Origin: JAEUMD01 sp036768475
GTDB taxonomy: Bacteria; Pseudomonadota; Alphaproteobacteria; Rhizobiales; Hyphomicrobiaceae
NCBI GenBank assembly: GCA_036768475.1
Contig: DAIPMW010000003.1
Coordinates: forward strand, 124,001 to 188,000
Reading direction: 5' to 3'
Length of the DNA stretch: 64,000 nt
The notes below the pieces were generated by a model. The model ran no database searches, had not been told where the DNA came from, and worked only from the letters and a program-made list of their open reading frames with translations. Made by a program: the position numbers and the translations under genes. Below are positions 18,313 to 26,523 of the stretch, piece by piece (position 1 is the first letter of the stretch; every line of letters starts with the position of its first letter).

Positions 18313-19536
18313 ATGGAATTCGATCAGCTCAAGACGACGCAGGGTCTCGATGTTGGGGGCAAGCGCGTGCTGGTGCGTGTCGATTTCAACTTGCCGATGC
18401 GCGATGGCGTGGTCACGGACGCGACGCGTCTGGTGCGCGCCGTTCCCTGTCTTCGTGACCTGATCGGCCGTGGCGCCAAGGTGATCATCCTGACACACCT
18501 GGGGCGGCCGAAAGGCAAGCCGACGCCTGAGCTCAGCCTGAAGCCCGTTGCCGACAAGCTCAGCGAGGTGCTGGGCCAGCCGGTGCGGTTCGTCGAGGAC
18601 TGTATCGGAGAGGTGGCCGAGGTCGCGAGCCGCGACTTGAAGCCGGGCGAGATCGCAATGTTCGAGAACCTGCGCTTCCACAATGAGGAAGAAAAGGACG
18701 ATCCTGGCTTCGCCGCAGCGCTTGCACGTTCGGGTGACATCTTCGTCGGTGAAGCGTTCTCATGCGCTCATCGCGCGCACGCCAGCGTCCATGCGATTAC
18801 GCGCTTGCTGCCGTCCTATGCCGGCCCCCTCATGAACCAGGAAATCCTGGCGTTGCGCGCGGCACTCGAGGAGCCGCGGCGGCCGACGGCTGCGGTGGTC
18901 GGCGGCGCGAAGGTTTCTACCAAGATACCAGTGCTGACGAATCTCGTCGCCAAGGTCGATAAGCTCATCATTGGGGGCGGCATGGCAAACACGTTCCTTG
19001 CCGCCAGTGGTCTCGATGTCGGCAAGTCGCTTTGTGAGCACGATCTGCTCGATACGGCGCGCGAGATCGTTGCCGCTGCGAAGGCCAAGGGTTGCGAGAT
19101 CGTCTTGCCAGTCGATGCTGTCGTCGCGCGCGAGTTCAAGGTGGGCGCGACAGCTCAGACCGTCGCGGTCGATGAGGTTCCTGCGGACGCCATGATCCTC
19201 GATGTCGGGCCGGCAAGCGTCGCGCGCTTGACGCAGGTGATTGCGGGTTGCCGCACGCTGTTATGGAACGGTCCGCTCGGCGCATTCGAGATCGAGCCGT
19301 TCGGGAAGGGTACGTTCGCTCTGGCCGAGGAAGCGGCGAAGCTGACGCGTTCGGGACAACTGATCTCGGTTGCAGGTGGAGGCGATACGGTCGCCGCGCT
19401 CAATGCGGCGGGCGTTACGGACAAGTTCACTTACGTCTCGACGGCTGGCGGCGCATTCCTGGAGTGGCTCGAAGGGCGAGCTCTGCCGGGCGTGGTGGCG
19501 TTGGTCGAGGCTGGCCGGATGAGCCGCGTAGCCTAG
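18313..19536 (+). CDS. pgk: Phosphoglycerate kinase
   Basis: Pgk interconverts 1,3-bisphosphoglycerate and 3-phosphoglycerate with ADP/ATP. The 407-residue protein has VLVRVDFNLPM, THLGRPKG, FENLRFHNEEEKDDPGFA and the hinge and nucleotide region LWNGPLGAFE with SVAGGGDTVAALN. The segment usually read as NDAF(G/S)xAHRAH is VGEAFSCAHRAH here, with Glu in place of Asp. I start at ATG 18313 with GGGAG upstream; the frame is open for 29 more codons that look non-coding. Confidence 0.96.
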   Translation: MEFDQLKTTQGLDVGGKRVLVRVDFNLPMRDGVVTDATRLVRAVPCLRDLIGRGAKVIILTHLGRPKGKPTPELSLKPVADKLSEVLGQPVRFVEDCIGEVAEVASRDLKPGEIAMFENLRFHNEEEKDDPGFAAALARSGDIFVGEAFSCAHRAHASVHAITRLLPSYAGPLMNQEILALRAALEEPRRPTAAVVGGAKVSTKIPVLTNLVAKVDKLIIGGGMANTFLAASGLDVGKSLCEHDLLDTAREIVAAAKAKGCEIVLPVDAVVAREFKVGATAQTVAVDEVPADAMILDVGPASVARLTQVIAGCRTLLWNGPLGAFEIEPFGKGTFALAEEAAKLTRSGQLISVAGGGDTVAALNAAGVTDKFTYVSTAGGAFLEWLEGRALPGVVALVEAGRMSRVA

Positions 19537-19941
19537 AGCTAGTCCGGCTCCAAGCGGCTGGCGCTTGCGCATGACGACCTGGCAGGGATGAACTGCCTGA
19601 AATCAGCGATATTGTCGTGCTCTCTATTTGGCGGCTGTCATGTTTCGGGCGCGGCTGCGAAGCAAATAAATCATTTTACATCAAATATTTAGACATCAAT
19701 TGAATCCGCAAGATTCTTGCGGCAGATCGGGACTGCGCATATCGTGAGACGGTGATGCAAAACGCCGGCACTCGGGTCCACCGAACGAGACCCGCCAGGT
19801 AATGGCCGCTTTGGGGGAAATGGCACGCGTGCGTGCATGCCTTCGTTCTCATTGCAAGCCTTTAAGCGCACCGGTGCAGCATCCCGACGTCGCCTGGTTG
19901 CGTCCGCGCGTCGTTCGTCAAATCACCCAGGGAGGAACAAG
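19537..19941. other. Intergenic region upstream of the first soxA
   Basis: A 405-bp gap with an AT-rich stretch (19662-19706) unlike the surrounding GC-rich DNA, taken as the sox promoter/operator region. It contains the dyad AAATATTT at 19683-19690 (see separate entry). The soxA ribosome-binding site GGAGG is at 19931-19935. The pgk end (TAGAGCTAGTCCGGCTCC) faintly resembles a family B repeat edge. Confidence 0.55.
19679..19696. promoter_or_regulatory. Candidate sox operator, copy 1 (CATCAAATATTTAGACAT)
   Basis: An AT-rich dyad with core AAATATTT lies 246 bp before the first soxA. Its reverse complement (TCTAAATATTTGATG) resembles TCTAAATATGTTAG before the second soxA and, less closely, the sequence before soxB. 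Known Sox regulators of the ArsR/SoxR/SqrR type bind AT-rich dyads, but assignment to one is inference; no regulator gene is in the window. Confidence 0.35.
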
Positions 19942-20784
19942 ATGAAGACACGACGCCTTTTCGGCGCCCTTGCGTTGGGATGTGCGGCTATCGTTGCCGC
20001 CTTGACCGTGACCGGCACGGCGGTCGCGCAGGAGGATGCCTCCAAAGGCATCGAGAAGTACCGCAGGATGATGGCAGAGGATCCCTTCGCCAATCCGGGC
20101 AATCTCTACATCGACAGCGGTGAGGCGCTCTGGAAAGAGAAGCGTGGCGCCAAAGGTGTCTCGCTCGAAGGCTGCGATATGGGCAAAGGGCCCGGTGTGC
20201 TTGAGGGTGCGTTTGCCGAGTTGCCACGTTACTTCGCCGATGCCGATAAGGTCATGGACCTGGAGAGCCGCATTCTGTGGTGCATGGAAAATCTGCAGGG
20301 CCTCGATACCGGACCGGTAAAAAAAGGTGCGTTCTCAAAGAGTGGTGAGGGCGGCAGCGAAATGGAGTTCCTGGCGTCCTATGTCGGATCGCTCTCCAAC
20401 GGTATGAAACTGAAGCCGCAGTTGAGCCATCCCAAGGAGAAAGAGGCATACGACGTAGGTGAGGCACTGTTCTTCATGCGCGCAGGTCCGCACGATTTCT
20501 CTTGCGAGACCTGTCACGGCGTGACCGGTACCCGCATCCGTCTGCAGGAGCTTCCCGACCTGGCAAAGCCCGGTCCGGACGCCCAGAAAGCCATACCTAC
20601 GTGGCCGGCCTATCGCGTCTCCACCGATTCGGTGAAAACGATGCAGCACCGCATGTCGGACTGCTACCGGCAGATGCGCATGCCCAAGGTCGCGTTTGGC
20701 TCCGATGCCGTAACAGCCCTGATTGTCTACCTCGTCAAGCAAGGTGAGGGCGGCGAAATTCAGGTTCCCGCATTGAAGCGCTGA
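19942..20784 (+). CDS. soxA: SoxA, thiosulfate-binding c-type cytochrome subunit, copy 1 (monohaem type)
   Basis: SoxA with SoxX forms the periplasmic L-cysteine S-thiosulfotransferase that couples thiosulfate to the SoxYZ carrier. The 280-residue protein has a signal peptide (cleavage near VAQ-ED), one haem c motif C188-E-T-C191-H192, and the active-site/haem-ligand Cys241 in MSDCYRQMRMPK. The N-terminal haem site of dihaem SoxA is missing: Cys78 (LEGCDMGKG) and Cys114 (ILWCMENLQG) remain and could form a disulfide. Start 19942 follows GGAGG. soxX follows after 19 bp. A second close copy lies at 21832. Confidence 0.95.
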   Translation: MKTRRLFGALALGCAAIVAALTVTGTAVAQEDASKGIEKYRRMMAEDPFANPGNLYIDSGEALWKEKRGAKGVSLEGCDMGKGPGVLEGAFAELPRYFADADKVMDLESRILWCMENLQGLDTGPVKKGAFSKSGEGGSEMEFLASYVGSLSNGMKLKPQLSHPKEKEAYDVGEALFFMRAGPHDFSCETCHGVTGTRIRLQELPDLAKPGPDAQKAIPTWPAYRVSTDSVKTMQHRMSDCYRQMRMPKVAFGSDAVTALIVYLVKQGEGGEIQVPALKR

Positions 20785-20803
20785 TCGGCAGGAGCGACAT
20801 ACC

Positions 20804-21439
20804 ATGAAGAAGATTATCATCACATGCGCCGCCGGAGCGCTCGTTGCATCGACCGGTGCGGCACTTGCTGGCGAGGTTTCTGCCGAGAAATTGCAGAAGG
20901 TCATCGCGTCGAGCTGGAAGGACCCCAACAAGAACAATCCGGCGGGAGCGGTGCCGGATTGGGCGTCGCGTCTGACGCAGGATTCACTGCAGAAGGTGTG
21001 CTCGCAGACGCGCAATCATCCAGACAAGGATCTTGCAGCCGATATCGTCGCTACGGCCAAGGTATCCATCAAGTATCCCGAAGACGGCAAGTTCTTGGGC
21101 GACTGGAAGAACGGTGAAAAGATCGCACAGGATGGCCGGGGGCTGCGTTTCAACGACAAGGCAGACGTGCCGTCGGGCGGCAACTGCTACGCGTGTCACC
21201 AGATCGACAAGAAGGAGCTAGCTTTCGGTACGATCGGACCGTCACTGGCCGAATACGGCAAGTTGCGCGAGTTCAAGGAGGATGCGATCAAGGCCACCTA
21301 CGAGAAGATCTACAACTCGCACGCCGTCATCGCATGCTCAAACATGCCGCGCTTCGGCAGCCAGAGCATCCTGACTATCGAGCAGATCAAGGATGTGACG
21401 GCACTGCTGATGGACAAGGACTCGCCGGTCAACAAATAG
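20804..21439 (+). CDS. soxX: SoxX, c-type cytochrome partner of SoxA, copy 1
   Basis: SoxX takes electrons from the SoxAX thiosulfate-coupling reaction. The 211-residue protein has a signal peptide (cleavage near ALA-GE), haem motif C128-Y-A-C131-H132, and the distal Met181 in ACSNMPRFG. Cys66 and Cys178 are a possible disulfide. The N-terminal extension of about 80 residues before the cytochrome core is typical of larger SoxX forms. It follows soxA by 19 bp and is ended by a strong terminator at 21480, so this pair is one transcription unit. The last 90 residues are nearly identical to copy 2. Confidence 0.94.
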   Translation: MKKIIITCAAGALVASTGAALAGEVSAEKLQKVIASSWKDPNKNNPAGAVPDWASRLTQDSLQKVCSQTRNHPDKDLAADIVATAKVSIKYPEDGKFLGDWKNGEKIAQDGRGLRFNDKADVPSGGNCYACHQIDKKELAFGTIGPSLAEYGKLREFKEDAIKATYEKIYNSHAVIACSNMPRFGSQSILTIEQIKDVTALLMDKDSPVNK

Positions 21440-21479
21440 ACCAAGATTTTTCGCATTCAACTTCGCTGATCGACGAAGG

Positions 21480-21511
21480 GGCGGCGCAACAATGCGTCGC
21501 CTCTTTTTTCG
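21480..21511 (+). terminator. Rho-independent terminator after first soxAX pair
   Basis: GGCGGCGCA pairs with TGCGTCGCC (one G-U pair) around the loop ACAA, followed by TCTTTTTTC. It begins about 40 bp after the soxX stop, separating the first soxAX pair from the second. Confidence 0.85.
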
Positions 21512-21831
21512 GGGCGCGCAGAAAGAGATGATCGCCGCCCGTATATCAGGCAACGTATATCAGGCAACCGTGCCGCGCGAATTGCTGCGCTGCATGAAGT
21601 AATATGTTTGACCTGAAATATTGCCACATCTAAATATGTTAGCGTCACTGCGCGGTCTCCGCCCGCTCGGGCTCCCGCGCCGTTGGCCAATACGAATGAG
21701 CCAGGCTGCCAGACTGCACCACCCGCCGTTCACGCGCCATGGTTCAGAAAAGACTCCGGGCACGCTGCGTCATCACTCTTGGATGGCCTCATGAGTCTGC
21801 CAGGCTCAACGACGAAGGGGAGAGAAAAACC
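21512..21831. other. Intergenic region upstream of the second soxA
   Basis: About 320 bp with an AT-rich stretch (21597-21645) that again stands out from the GC-rich neighbours and carries the motif listed at 21627. The frame upstream of soxA copy 2 is open from 21739, but those residues do not resemble a signal peptide. GGGGAGAG at 21817-21824 is the probable ribosome-binding site. Confidence 0.5.
21627..21642. promoter_or_regulatory. Candidate sox operator, copy 2 (CATCTAAATATGTTAG)
   Basis: It shares TCTAAATAT with the reverse complement of the site at 19679-19696 and lies 190 bp before the second soxA. A further GAAATATTG lies 5 bp upstream of it. The function is inferred only from its repetition before sox genes. 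Confidence 0.35.
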
Positions 21832-22662
21832 ATGCACATCAGACGCCTTCTGGGCGCCTTTGCACTATCGTGCGTATCCGTGCTGGCAATCGCCGACGGT
21901 GTGCACGCTGACGACACCGCCAAAGGCATCGAGCAGTATCGCAAGATGATGGCCGATGACCCGTTTGCCAATCCCGGCAATCTCTACATCGACGCTGGTG
22001 AGGCGCTCTGGAAGGAGAAGCGCGGCTCCAAGAACGTCTCGCTTGAAGGTTGCGATCTCGGCAAGGGACCGGGCGTGCTCGAAGGCGCAATGGCCGAGCT
22101 GCCGCGCTACTTCAAGGATGCCGACAAGGTCATGGATATGGAGGGCCGCATCCTGTGGTGCATGGACAAGCTGCAGGGTCTTGATATCGGCCCGGTGAAG
22201 AAGGGCGCGTTCTCCAAGCGCGGTGCCGGTGGCAGCGAGATGGAGTTCTTGGCCTCCTATGTCGGCTCCAAGTCGAACGGCATGAAGCTCACGCCACAGC
22301 TCAAGCACCCCAAGGAGAAGGAAGCCTATGCATTGGGTGAGGCGCTGTTCTACAGGCGCGCAGGCCCCCATGACTTCTCCTGTCAGAGCTGCCATGGCGC
22401 GGAGGGAACACGCATTCGCCTGCAGGACCTGCCGGACCTCGCCAAACCCGGTCCCGATGCCCAGAAGACGATTGCGACCTGGCCCGCCTACCGCGTCTCA
22501 ACCGAGTCGGTAAAGACGATGCAGCACCGCATGTCGGACTGCTACCGGCAGATGCGCATGCCCAAAGTCGGCTTTGGATCGGACGCCGTCACTGCGCTCA
22601 TCACCTATCTGGTGAAACAAGGCGAAGGTGGCGAGATCCAGGTTCCGGCATTGAAGCGCTGA
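21832..22662 (+). CDS. soxA: SoxA, thiosulfate-binding c-type cytochrome subunit, copy 2 (monohaem type)
   Basis: A paralogue of the soxA at 19942; by eye well over 80 percent of the mature residues are identical, with the divergence concentrated in the signal peptide. The 276-residue protein has haem motif C184-Q-S-C187-H188, active-site Cys237 in SDCYRQMRMPK, and the leftover N-terminal Cys74 and Cys110. The substrates and partner should be the same as for copy 1. The start at 21832 is supported by GGGGAGAG upstream and by a normal signal peptide ending VHA-DD. soxX copy 2 follows after 21 bp. Confidence 0.95.
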   Translation: MHIRRLLGAFALSCVSVLAIADGVHADDTAKGIEQYRKMMADDPFANPGNLYIDAGEALWKEKRGSKNVSLEGCDLGKGPGVLEGAMAELPRYFKDADKVMDMEGRILWCMDKLQGLDIGPVKKGAFSKRGAGGSEMEFLASYVGSKSNGMKLTPQLKHPKEKEAYALGEALFYRRAGPHDFSCQSCHGAEGTRIRLQDLPDLAKPGPDAQKTIATWPAYRVSTESVKTMQHRMSDCYRQMRMPKVGFGSDAVTALITYLVKQGEGGEIQVPALKR

Positions 22663-22683
22663 TAGGCAGAGGAGAGAAAAGCC

Positions 22684-23319
22684 ATGAACAAGATCGTCAT
22701 CTCCGCTGCCGCTGCGTTTGCGCTGCTCGCGGCTGTGCCGGCCTGTGCCGAAGGCGTCTCCAAAGAGGCGCTACAGAAGGTCATTGCGTCGAGCTGGAAG
22801 GATCCCGACAAATCGACCAAGTTCGCCGTTAAGCCGACGTGGGCCGAGCGTCTCAAACTCGACAAGCTGCAGAAGACTTGTTCCGATATCCGCAATAAGC
22901 CCAGTGATAAGCAGTCGGCCAAAATCCAGGCTGCGGCCAAGGCATCGATCAAGTATCCAGCCGATGGCAAGTTCCTGGGCGATTGGAAAAACGGCGAGAA
23001 AATTGCGCAGAACGGCAAGGGATTCCGCTTCAACGATAAGGCCGATGTGGTTCCCGGCGGCAACTGCTATGCCTGCCACCAGATCAACAAGGCCGAGTTG
23101 GCCTTTGGAACGATAGGTCCTTCACTGGCAGAATATGGCAAGCTTCGTGATTTTAGCGAAGCTGCAATCAAGGCGACCTACGAGAAAATTTACAATTCGC
23201 ATGCCGTTCTTGCCTGCTCGAACATGCCGCGTTTTGGTACCCAGGGTATCCTGACGATTGAGCAGATCAAGGATGTTACGGCGCTGTTGATGTCGAAGGA
23301 CTCGCCGGTCAACAAGTAG
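22684..23319 (+). CDS. soxX: SoxX, c-type cytochrome partner of SoxA, copy 2
   Basis: A paralogue of the soxX at 20804, the same 211-residue length without gaps. The haem motif is C128-Y-A-C131-H132 and the Met ligand lies in ACSNMPRFG. Residues about 1-90 differ from copy 1 at many positions (for example KSTKFAVKPTWAERLKLD against KNNPAGAVPDWASRLTQD), whereas residues from about 88 on are almost identical. This uneven divergence could reflect gene conversion or relaxed selection on the N-terminal part. The pair is followed by a family B repeat and a terminator at 23508. Confidence 0.94.
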   Translation: MNKIVISAAAAFALLAAVPACAEGVSKEALQKVIASSWKDPDKSTKFAVKPTWAERLKLDKLQKTCSDIRNKPSDKQSAKIQAAAKASIKYPADGKFLGDWKNGEKIAQNGKGFRFNDKADVVPGGNCYACHQINKAELAFGTIGPSLAEYGKLRDFSEAAIKATYEKIYNSHAVLACSNMPRFGTQGILTIEQIKDVTALLMSKDSPVNK

Positions 23320-23327
23320 GCTTTATA

Positions 23328-23453
23328 TAGAGCAGGTCAGGTTTTGATTGAATCACCTCAGGCCGTTGTGGCCTGCTCTAACTCTTTGTTTAAGAGACTG
23401 ATTTACGGCCTTGATGGAAGCACGATTGCTTCCATCTCCGCCGATCAGGCTCC
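23328..23453. repeat. Family B repeat, full length
   Basis: It runs from TAGAGCAGGTCAGG to GATCAGGCTCC. It contains an internal hairpin GATGGAAGCA / TGCTTCCATC (10-bp stem). The first 47 bases (from AGAGCAGG) are identical to the copy at 63424. It lies 9 bp after the second soxX stop and before the terminator. Confidence 0.9.
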
Positions 23454-23507
23454 AGGCGCCACGCATTTCGTGTATCTCGTTATGTCGCCGCCGCGAACCT
23501 AATGACG

Positions 23508-23548
23508 AAGCCGGCACTGGTCCGAAGCGACCCTGCCGGCTTTTTTTT
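23508..23548 (+). terminator. Rho-independent terminator after second soxAX pair
   Basis: AAGCCGGCA pairs with TGCCGGCTT across a longer interior loop, followed by a run of eight T. It terminates transcription from the second soxAX pair, leaving soxB to its own promoter. Confidence 0.8.
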
Positions 23549-23664
23549 GCCGTCCTCGTTGAGGGCGGCCGATTGCGCAATGGCACGGGGTCGATCAGGG
23601 CAAGGAAATGTTGCGCTGCGGGCGAAACAGATGGGCGTTTGCATGTTGTGCCGGTACGTTTCAT

Positions 23665-23682
23665 GACATTAGAATATTTGAG
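23665..23682. promoter_or_regulatory. Candidate sox operator, copy 3, upstream of soxB (GACATTAGAATATTTGAG)
   Basis: An AT-rich patch in an otherwise GC-rich 300-bp gap before soxB. The reverse complement CTCAAATATTCTAATG resembles TCTAAATATTTGATG from the first soxA region. It lies 163 bp before the soxB ATG. The match is the weakest of the three sites. Confidence 0.28.
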
Positions 23683-23845
23683 TTTGAATACGCAGTAATG
23701 CCGCCTGTGCAGCATCGATACGGCTGAGATGGGCGCACAGCCAAGGTAGACGGCTTGGCCACGCACACGGCACCAGCAATTTCGTTCGACCGCCAATGAT
23801 GTCGCATAAGCCGGCAATAATCGCCGCCCCGAGGAAGGAACGCCC

Positions 23846-25537
23846 ATGCATTCACGTCGCGATTTTCTTCAGCTTGCCGCCGTCACCGCAGCAATCACGG
23901 GGCTTTCTGGAAACCTGACGCGGCTGGCCGCCCAGCAGAAGTTGTCGCAGGCGGATCTGTTGAAGTTCGATTCAAAGGGCCAGGTGACGTTGCTGCATCT
24001 CACCGACATACATGCGCAGCTCAAACCGATCTATTTCCGCCCGCCATCGGAGAACTTCGGCGTCGGAGCGTTCGAGGGCATTCCGCCACATCTGGTCGGC
24101 GAGCAGTTCCTGAAACACTTCAATATCCCGGCCGGCAGCCCGCTCGCCTACGCGCACACGATGGTCGATTACATCAATCTCGCCAAGACCTACGGCAAGC
24201 TTGGGGGACTCGATCGCATTGCGACGCTGGTCAAGGCGATCCGGGCAGATCGAGGCGACGACAAGGTCCTGTTCCTCGATGGCGGCGACACGTGGCAGGG
24301 CTCCTACACGTCACTCAAAACCAACGGCCAGGACATGGTCGACTGCATGAAGCTGCTGAAGCCCGAGGCCATGGTCGGTCACTGGGAGTTCACGTTTGGC
24401 GAAGCGCGCGTCAAGGAGATCATCGAGAACCTGGGCTATCCGTTCCTTGGCGGCAACATCGTCGACAATGACTTCGAGGAGTCGGTGTTCCAGGCCACCC
24501 AAATGTTCGAGAAGGGTGGCGTCAAGGTGGCGGTTATCGGTCAGGCCTTCCCCTACACGCCGATCGCCAACCCGCGGTGGATGATTCCGAAGTGGTCGTT
24601 CGGCATCCGGCCGGAGCGCGTGCAGAGCCATGTCGATAAGGCACGCGAGGATGGTGCCGAAGTTGTCGTTCTCCTGTCCCACGATGGATTTGACGTCGAC
24701 CAGAAGCTTGCCACGGTCGTCAAGGGGATCGACGTTATTCTCACTGGCCACACGCATGACTCCATTCCGCGGGCGATCGAGATCGGCAAGACGCTGCTTC
24801 TGTCTTCGGGCTCGCATGGCAAGTACCTGGGCCGCATCGATCTGGAGGTGAAGAACGGCAAGGTGGTCGGCTACAGCTCGGGCATGATCCCGGTCTTCTC
24901 CGATGCGATCGAACCGGACAAGGAGGTGGCTGCAAAGATTGCCGAGGTGCGCGCGCCCTACGAGAAGGAGTGCAACCGCGTCATCGGCAAAACGGAAGGA
25001 CTGCTCTACCGTCGCGGCAACTTCAATGGCACATGGGACGATCTCATCTGTCAGGCTCTGATCGAGGAGCGCGATGCGCAGATTGCGCTGTCGCCGGGCT
25101 TCCGCTGGGGCACAACACTGTTGCCCGGCAACGATATCACGATCGATGATCTCTACACGCAGACCTCGATGACCTATCCTGCGGTGTATCGCAATGAGTT
25201 CACGGGCGAGCAGCTCCACGAGATCATGGAGGACGTCTGTGACAACCTGTTCCACAAGGACCCATTCTACCAGCAGGGCGGCGACATGGTGCGCGTCGGC
25301 GGCATGAGCTACACGTGTGCGCCGAAAGAGGTGAAGGGCAAGCGCATCACCGAAATGACGCTTTTGAAGACCGGCGAAACGATCGATCCAGCCAAAAAAT
25401 ATGTCGTCGCAGGATGGGCGTCGGTCAATCAGGCTACCAAGGGGCCGGCGATCTACGATCTCATGGAAGACTACATCACCAAGAAGAAAGTGATCGGTCC
25501 GATCAATTCGGAAACCGTCAAAGTCGTCGGGATGTGA
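23846..25537 (+). CDS. soxB: Thiosulfohydrolase SoxB
   Basis: SoxB hydrolyses the terminal sulfone from SoxY-bound intermediates, releasing sulfate. The 563-residue protein starts with a Tat-type signal (SRRDFLQLAAVTAA). It carries the dimanganese metallophosphoesterase motifs: Asp54 and His56 in LTDIHAQ, Asp148 in LDGGDTWQG, and the SoxB-specific GHWEFTFG at about 178-185, where 5'-nucleotidases have GNHE. It ends in the C-terminal nucleotidase-like domain. ATG 23846 lies after GAGGAAGG. It is separated from the soxAX pairs by a terminator and forms a unit with ccdA and thiD downstream. Confidence 0.96.
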   Translation: MHSRRDFLQLAAVTAAITGLSGNLTRLAAQQKLSQADLLKFDSKGQVTLLHLTDIHAQLKPIYFRPPSENFGVGAFEGIPPHLVGEQFLKHFNIPAGSPLAYAHTMVDYINLAKTYGKLGGLDRIATLVKAIRADRGDDKVLFLDGGDTWQGSYTSLKTNGQDMVDCMKLLKPEAMVGHWEFTFGEARVKEIIENLGYPFLGGNIVDNDFEESVFQATQMFEKGGVKVAVIGQAFPYTPIANPRWMIPKWSFGIRPERVQSHVDKAREDGAEVVVLLSHDGFDVDQKLATVVKGIDVILTGHTHDSIPRAIEIGKTLLLSSGSHGKYLGRIDLEVKNGKVVGYSSGMIPVFSDAIEPDKEVAAKIAEVRAPYEKECNRVIGKTEGLLYRRGNFNGTWDDLICQALIEERDAQIALSPGFRWGTTLLPGNDITIDDLYTQTSMTYPAVYRNEFTGEQLHEIMEDVCDNLFHKDPFYQQGGDMVRVGGMSYTCAPKEVKGKRITEMTLLKTGETIDPAKKYVVAGWASVNQATKGPAIYDLMEDYITKKKVIGPINSETVKVVGM

Positions 25538-25649
25538 ATTGGCGTGATGCTCTGGTGCCTTGCTCATTGGGGGGTAGGGCGTCATTGTGCCTGCCGCCCG
25601 GAATATGAGCGCCACCGCGGCGCCGTCCTTTAGAATTGCGGAGCTGTTG

Positions 25650-26447
25650 ATGCTCGCTGATGCCTATATCTACTTCGGTGTTGCGCTTGCCGGTCTGGCG
25701 AGTTTTCTCAGTCCATGCGTGCTGCCGCTGGTGCCCCCGTACCTGGGGTATCTGGGTGGAACGACGATGGATCAAATGACGGCGGAGGAGGGCGTCGACC
25801 GTGCGGTCTGGCGTCGCGTCGTCACGGCCTCGGTCTTTTTTGTGCTGGGCTTCTCCACGGTCTTTATCGGACTTGGCGCAGGAGCTTCCTGGTTCGGCCA
25901 GCTCATCCAGACCTACAAGAGCCAGTTGTCGATGGTGGCGGGAATCGTCATCATCCTGTTCGGTCTCCACTTCCTCGGCATTTTGAGGATCAACGCGCTT
26001 TATGCAGAGAAGCGCTATCATGCCGATACGCAAGGGGCGAGCTATCTGGGCGCCTATGTGATCGGCTTGGCGTTCGCGTTCGGCTGGACGCCGTGCGTGG
26101 GGCCGATCCTGGCAACGGTTCTTGCGCTTGCGGCGAACGAAGGCTCGCTCATGATGGGTGTCACGCTGCTCGGCGCATATTCGCTCGGGCTTGGCGTTCC
26201 CTTCATTCTCGCTGCGGTCGCCATCAAGCCGTTTCTCGGCTTCATGCATCGCTTCAGGGCTCACCTGGGAACCATGGAGAAAGTCATGGGTGTGCTGCTC
26301 GTGATCACTGGGCTGCTGTTTCTTACCGGCTCGCTCAACTGGTTCGGCCAGTGGCTGATCGAGACATTCCCGGGGCTCGGCATGATCGAGAGCTGGGTGA
26401 CACCGGAGGGGTTACAGAACGAGATCATGCGTAAGGGTGCGGAGTGA
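25650..26447 (+). CDS. ccdA: CcdA/SoxV-type membrane thiol-disulfide transporter
   Basis: This protein carries reducing equivalents across the inner membrane to periplasmic thiol proteins. The 265 residues form about six membrane helices. The redox Cys pair is Cys23 (FLSPCVLPLVPPYLG) and Cys149 (GWTPCVGPIL), the CcdA signature. Its place directly after soxB suggests the SoxV role (keeping SoxYZ carriers reduced), though a cytochrome c maturation role is equally possible for the fold. ATG 25650 has GGAG 7 nt upstream; a GTG start at 25587 is the alternative. Confidence 0.9.
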   Translation: MLADAYIYFGVALAGLASFLSPCVLPLVPPYLGYLGGTTMDQMTAEEGVDRAVWRRVVTASVFFVLGFSTVFIGLGAGASWFGQLIQTYKSQLSMVAGIVIILFGLHFLGILRINALYAEKRYHADTQGASYLGAYVIGLAFAFGWTPCVGPILATVLALAANEGSLMMGVTLLGAYSLGLGVPFILAAVAIKPFLGFMHRFRAHLGTMEKVMGVLLVITGLLFLTGSLNWFGQWLIETFPGLGMIESWVTPEGLQNEIMRKGAE

Positions 26448-26523
26448 CCTGAGGAGCCTTGTCGGAGGATTGACGCATCCGAAGCTGGCCCTGCCAATAC
26501 CAGCATTTCGTGGAGGCCGCTCG

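Noticed and set aside
23411..23698. Plus-strand ORF between soxX copy 2 and soxB
   Set aside because: It begins inside a family B repeat and runs through a terminator, so it is not a plausible gene.
24311..25615. A 434-codon ORF on the minus strand opposite soxB
   Set aside because: It lies antisense to a clear soxB, has a His/Arg/Asp-rich composition expected from the complement of GC-rich coding DNA, and shows no domain.
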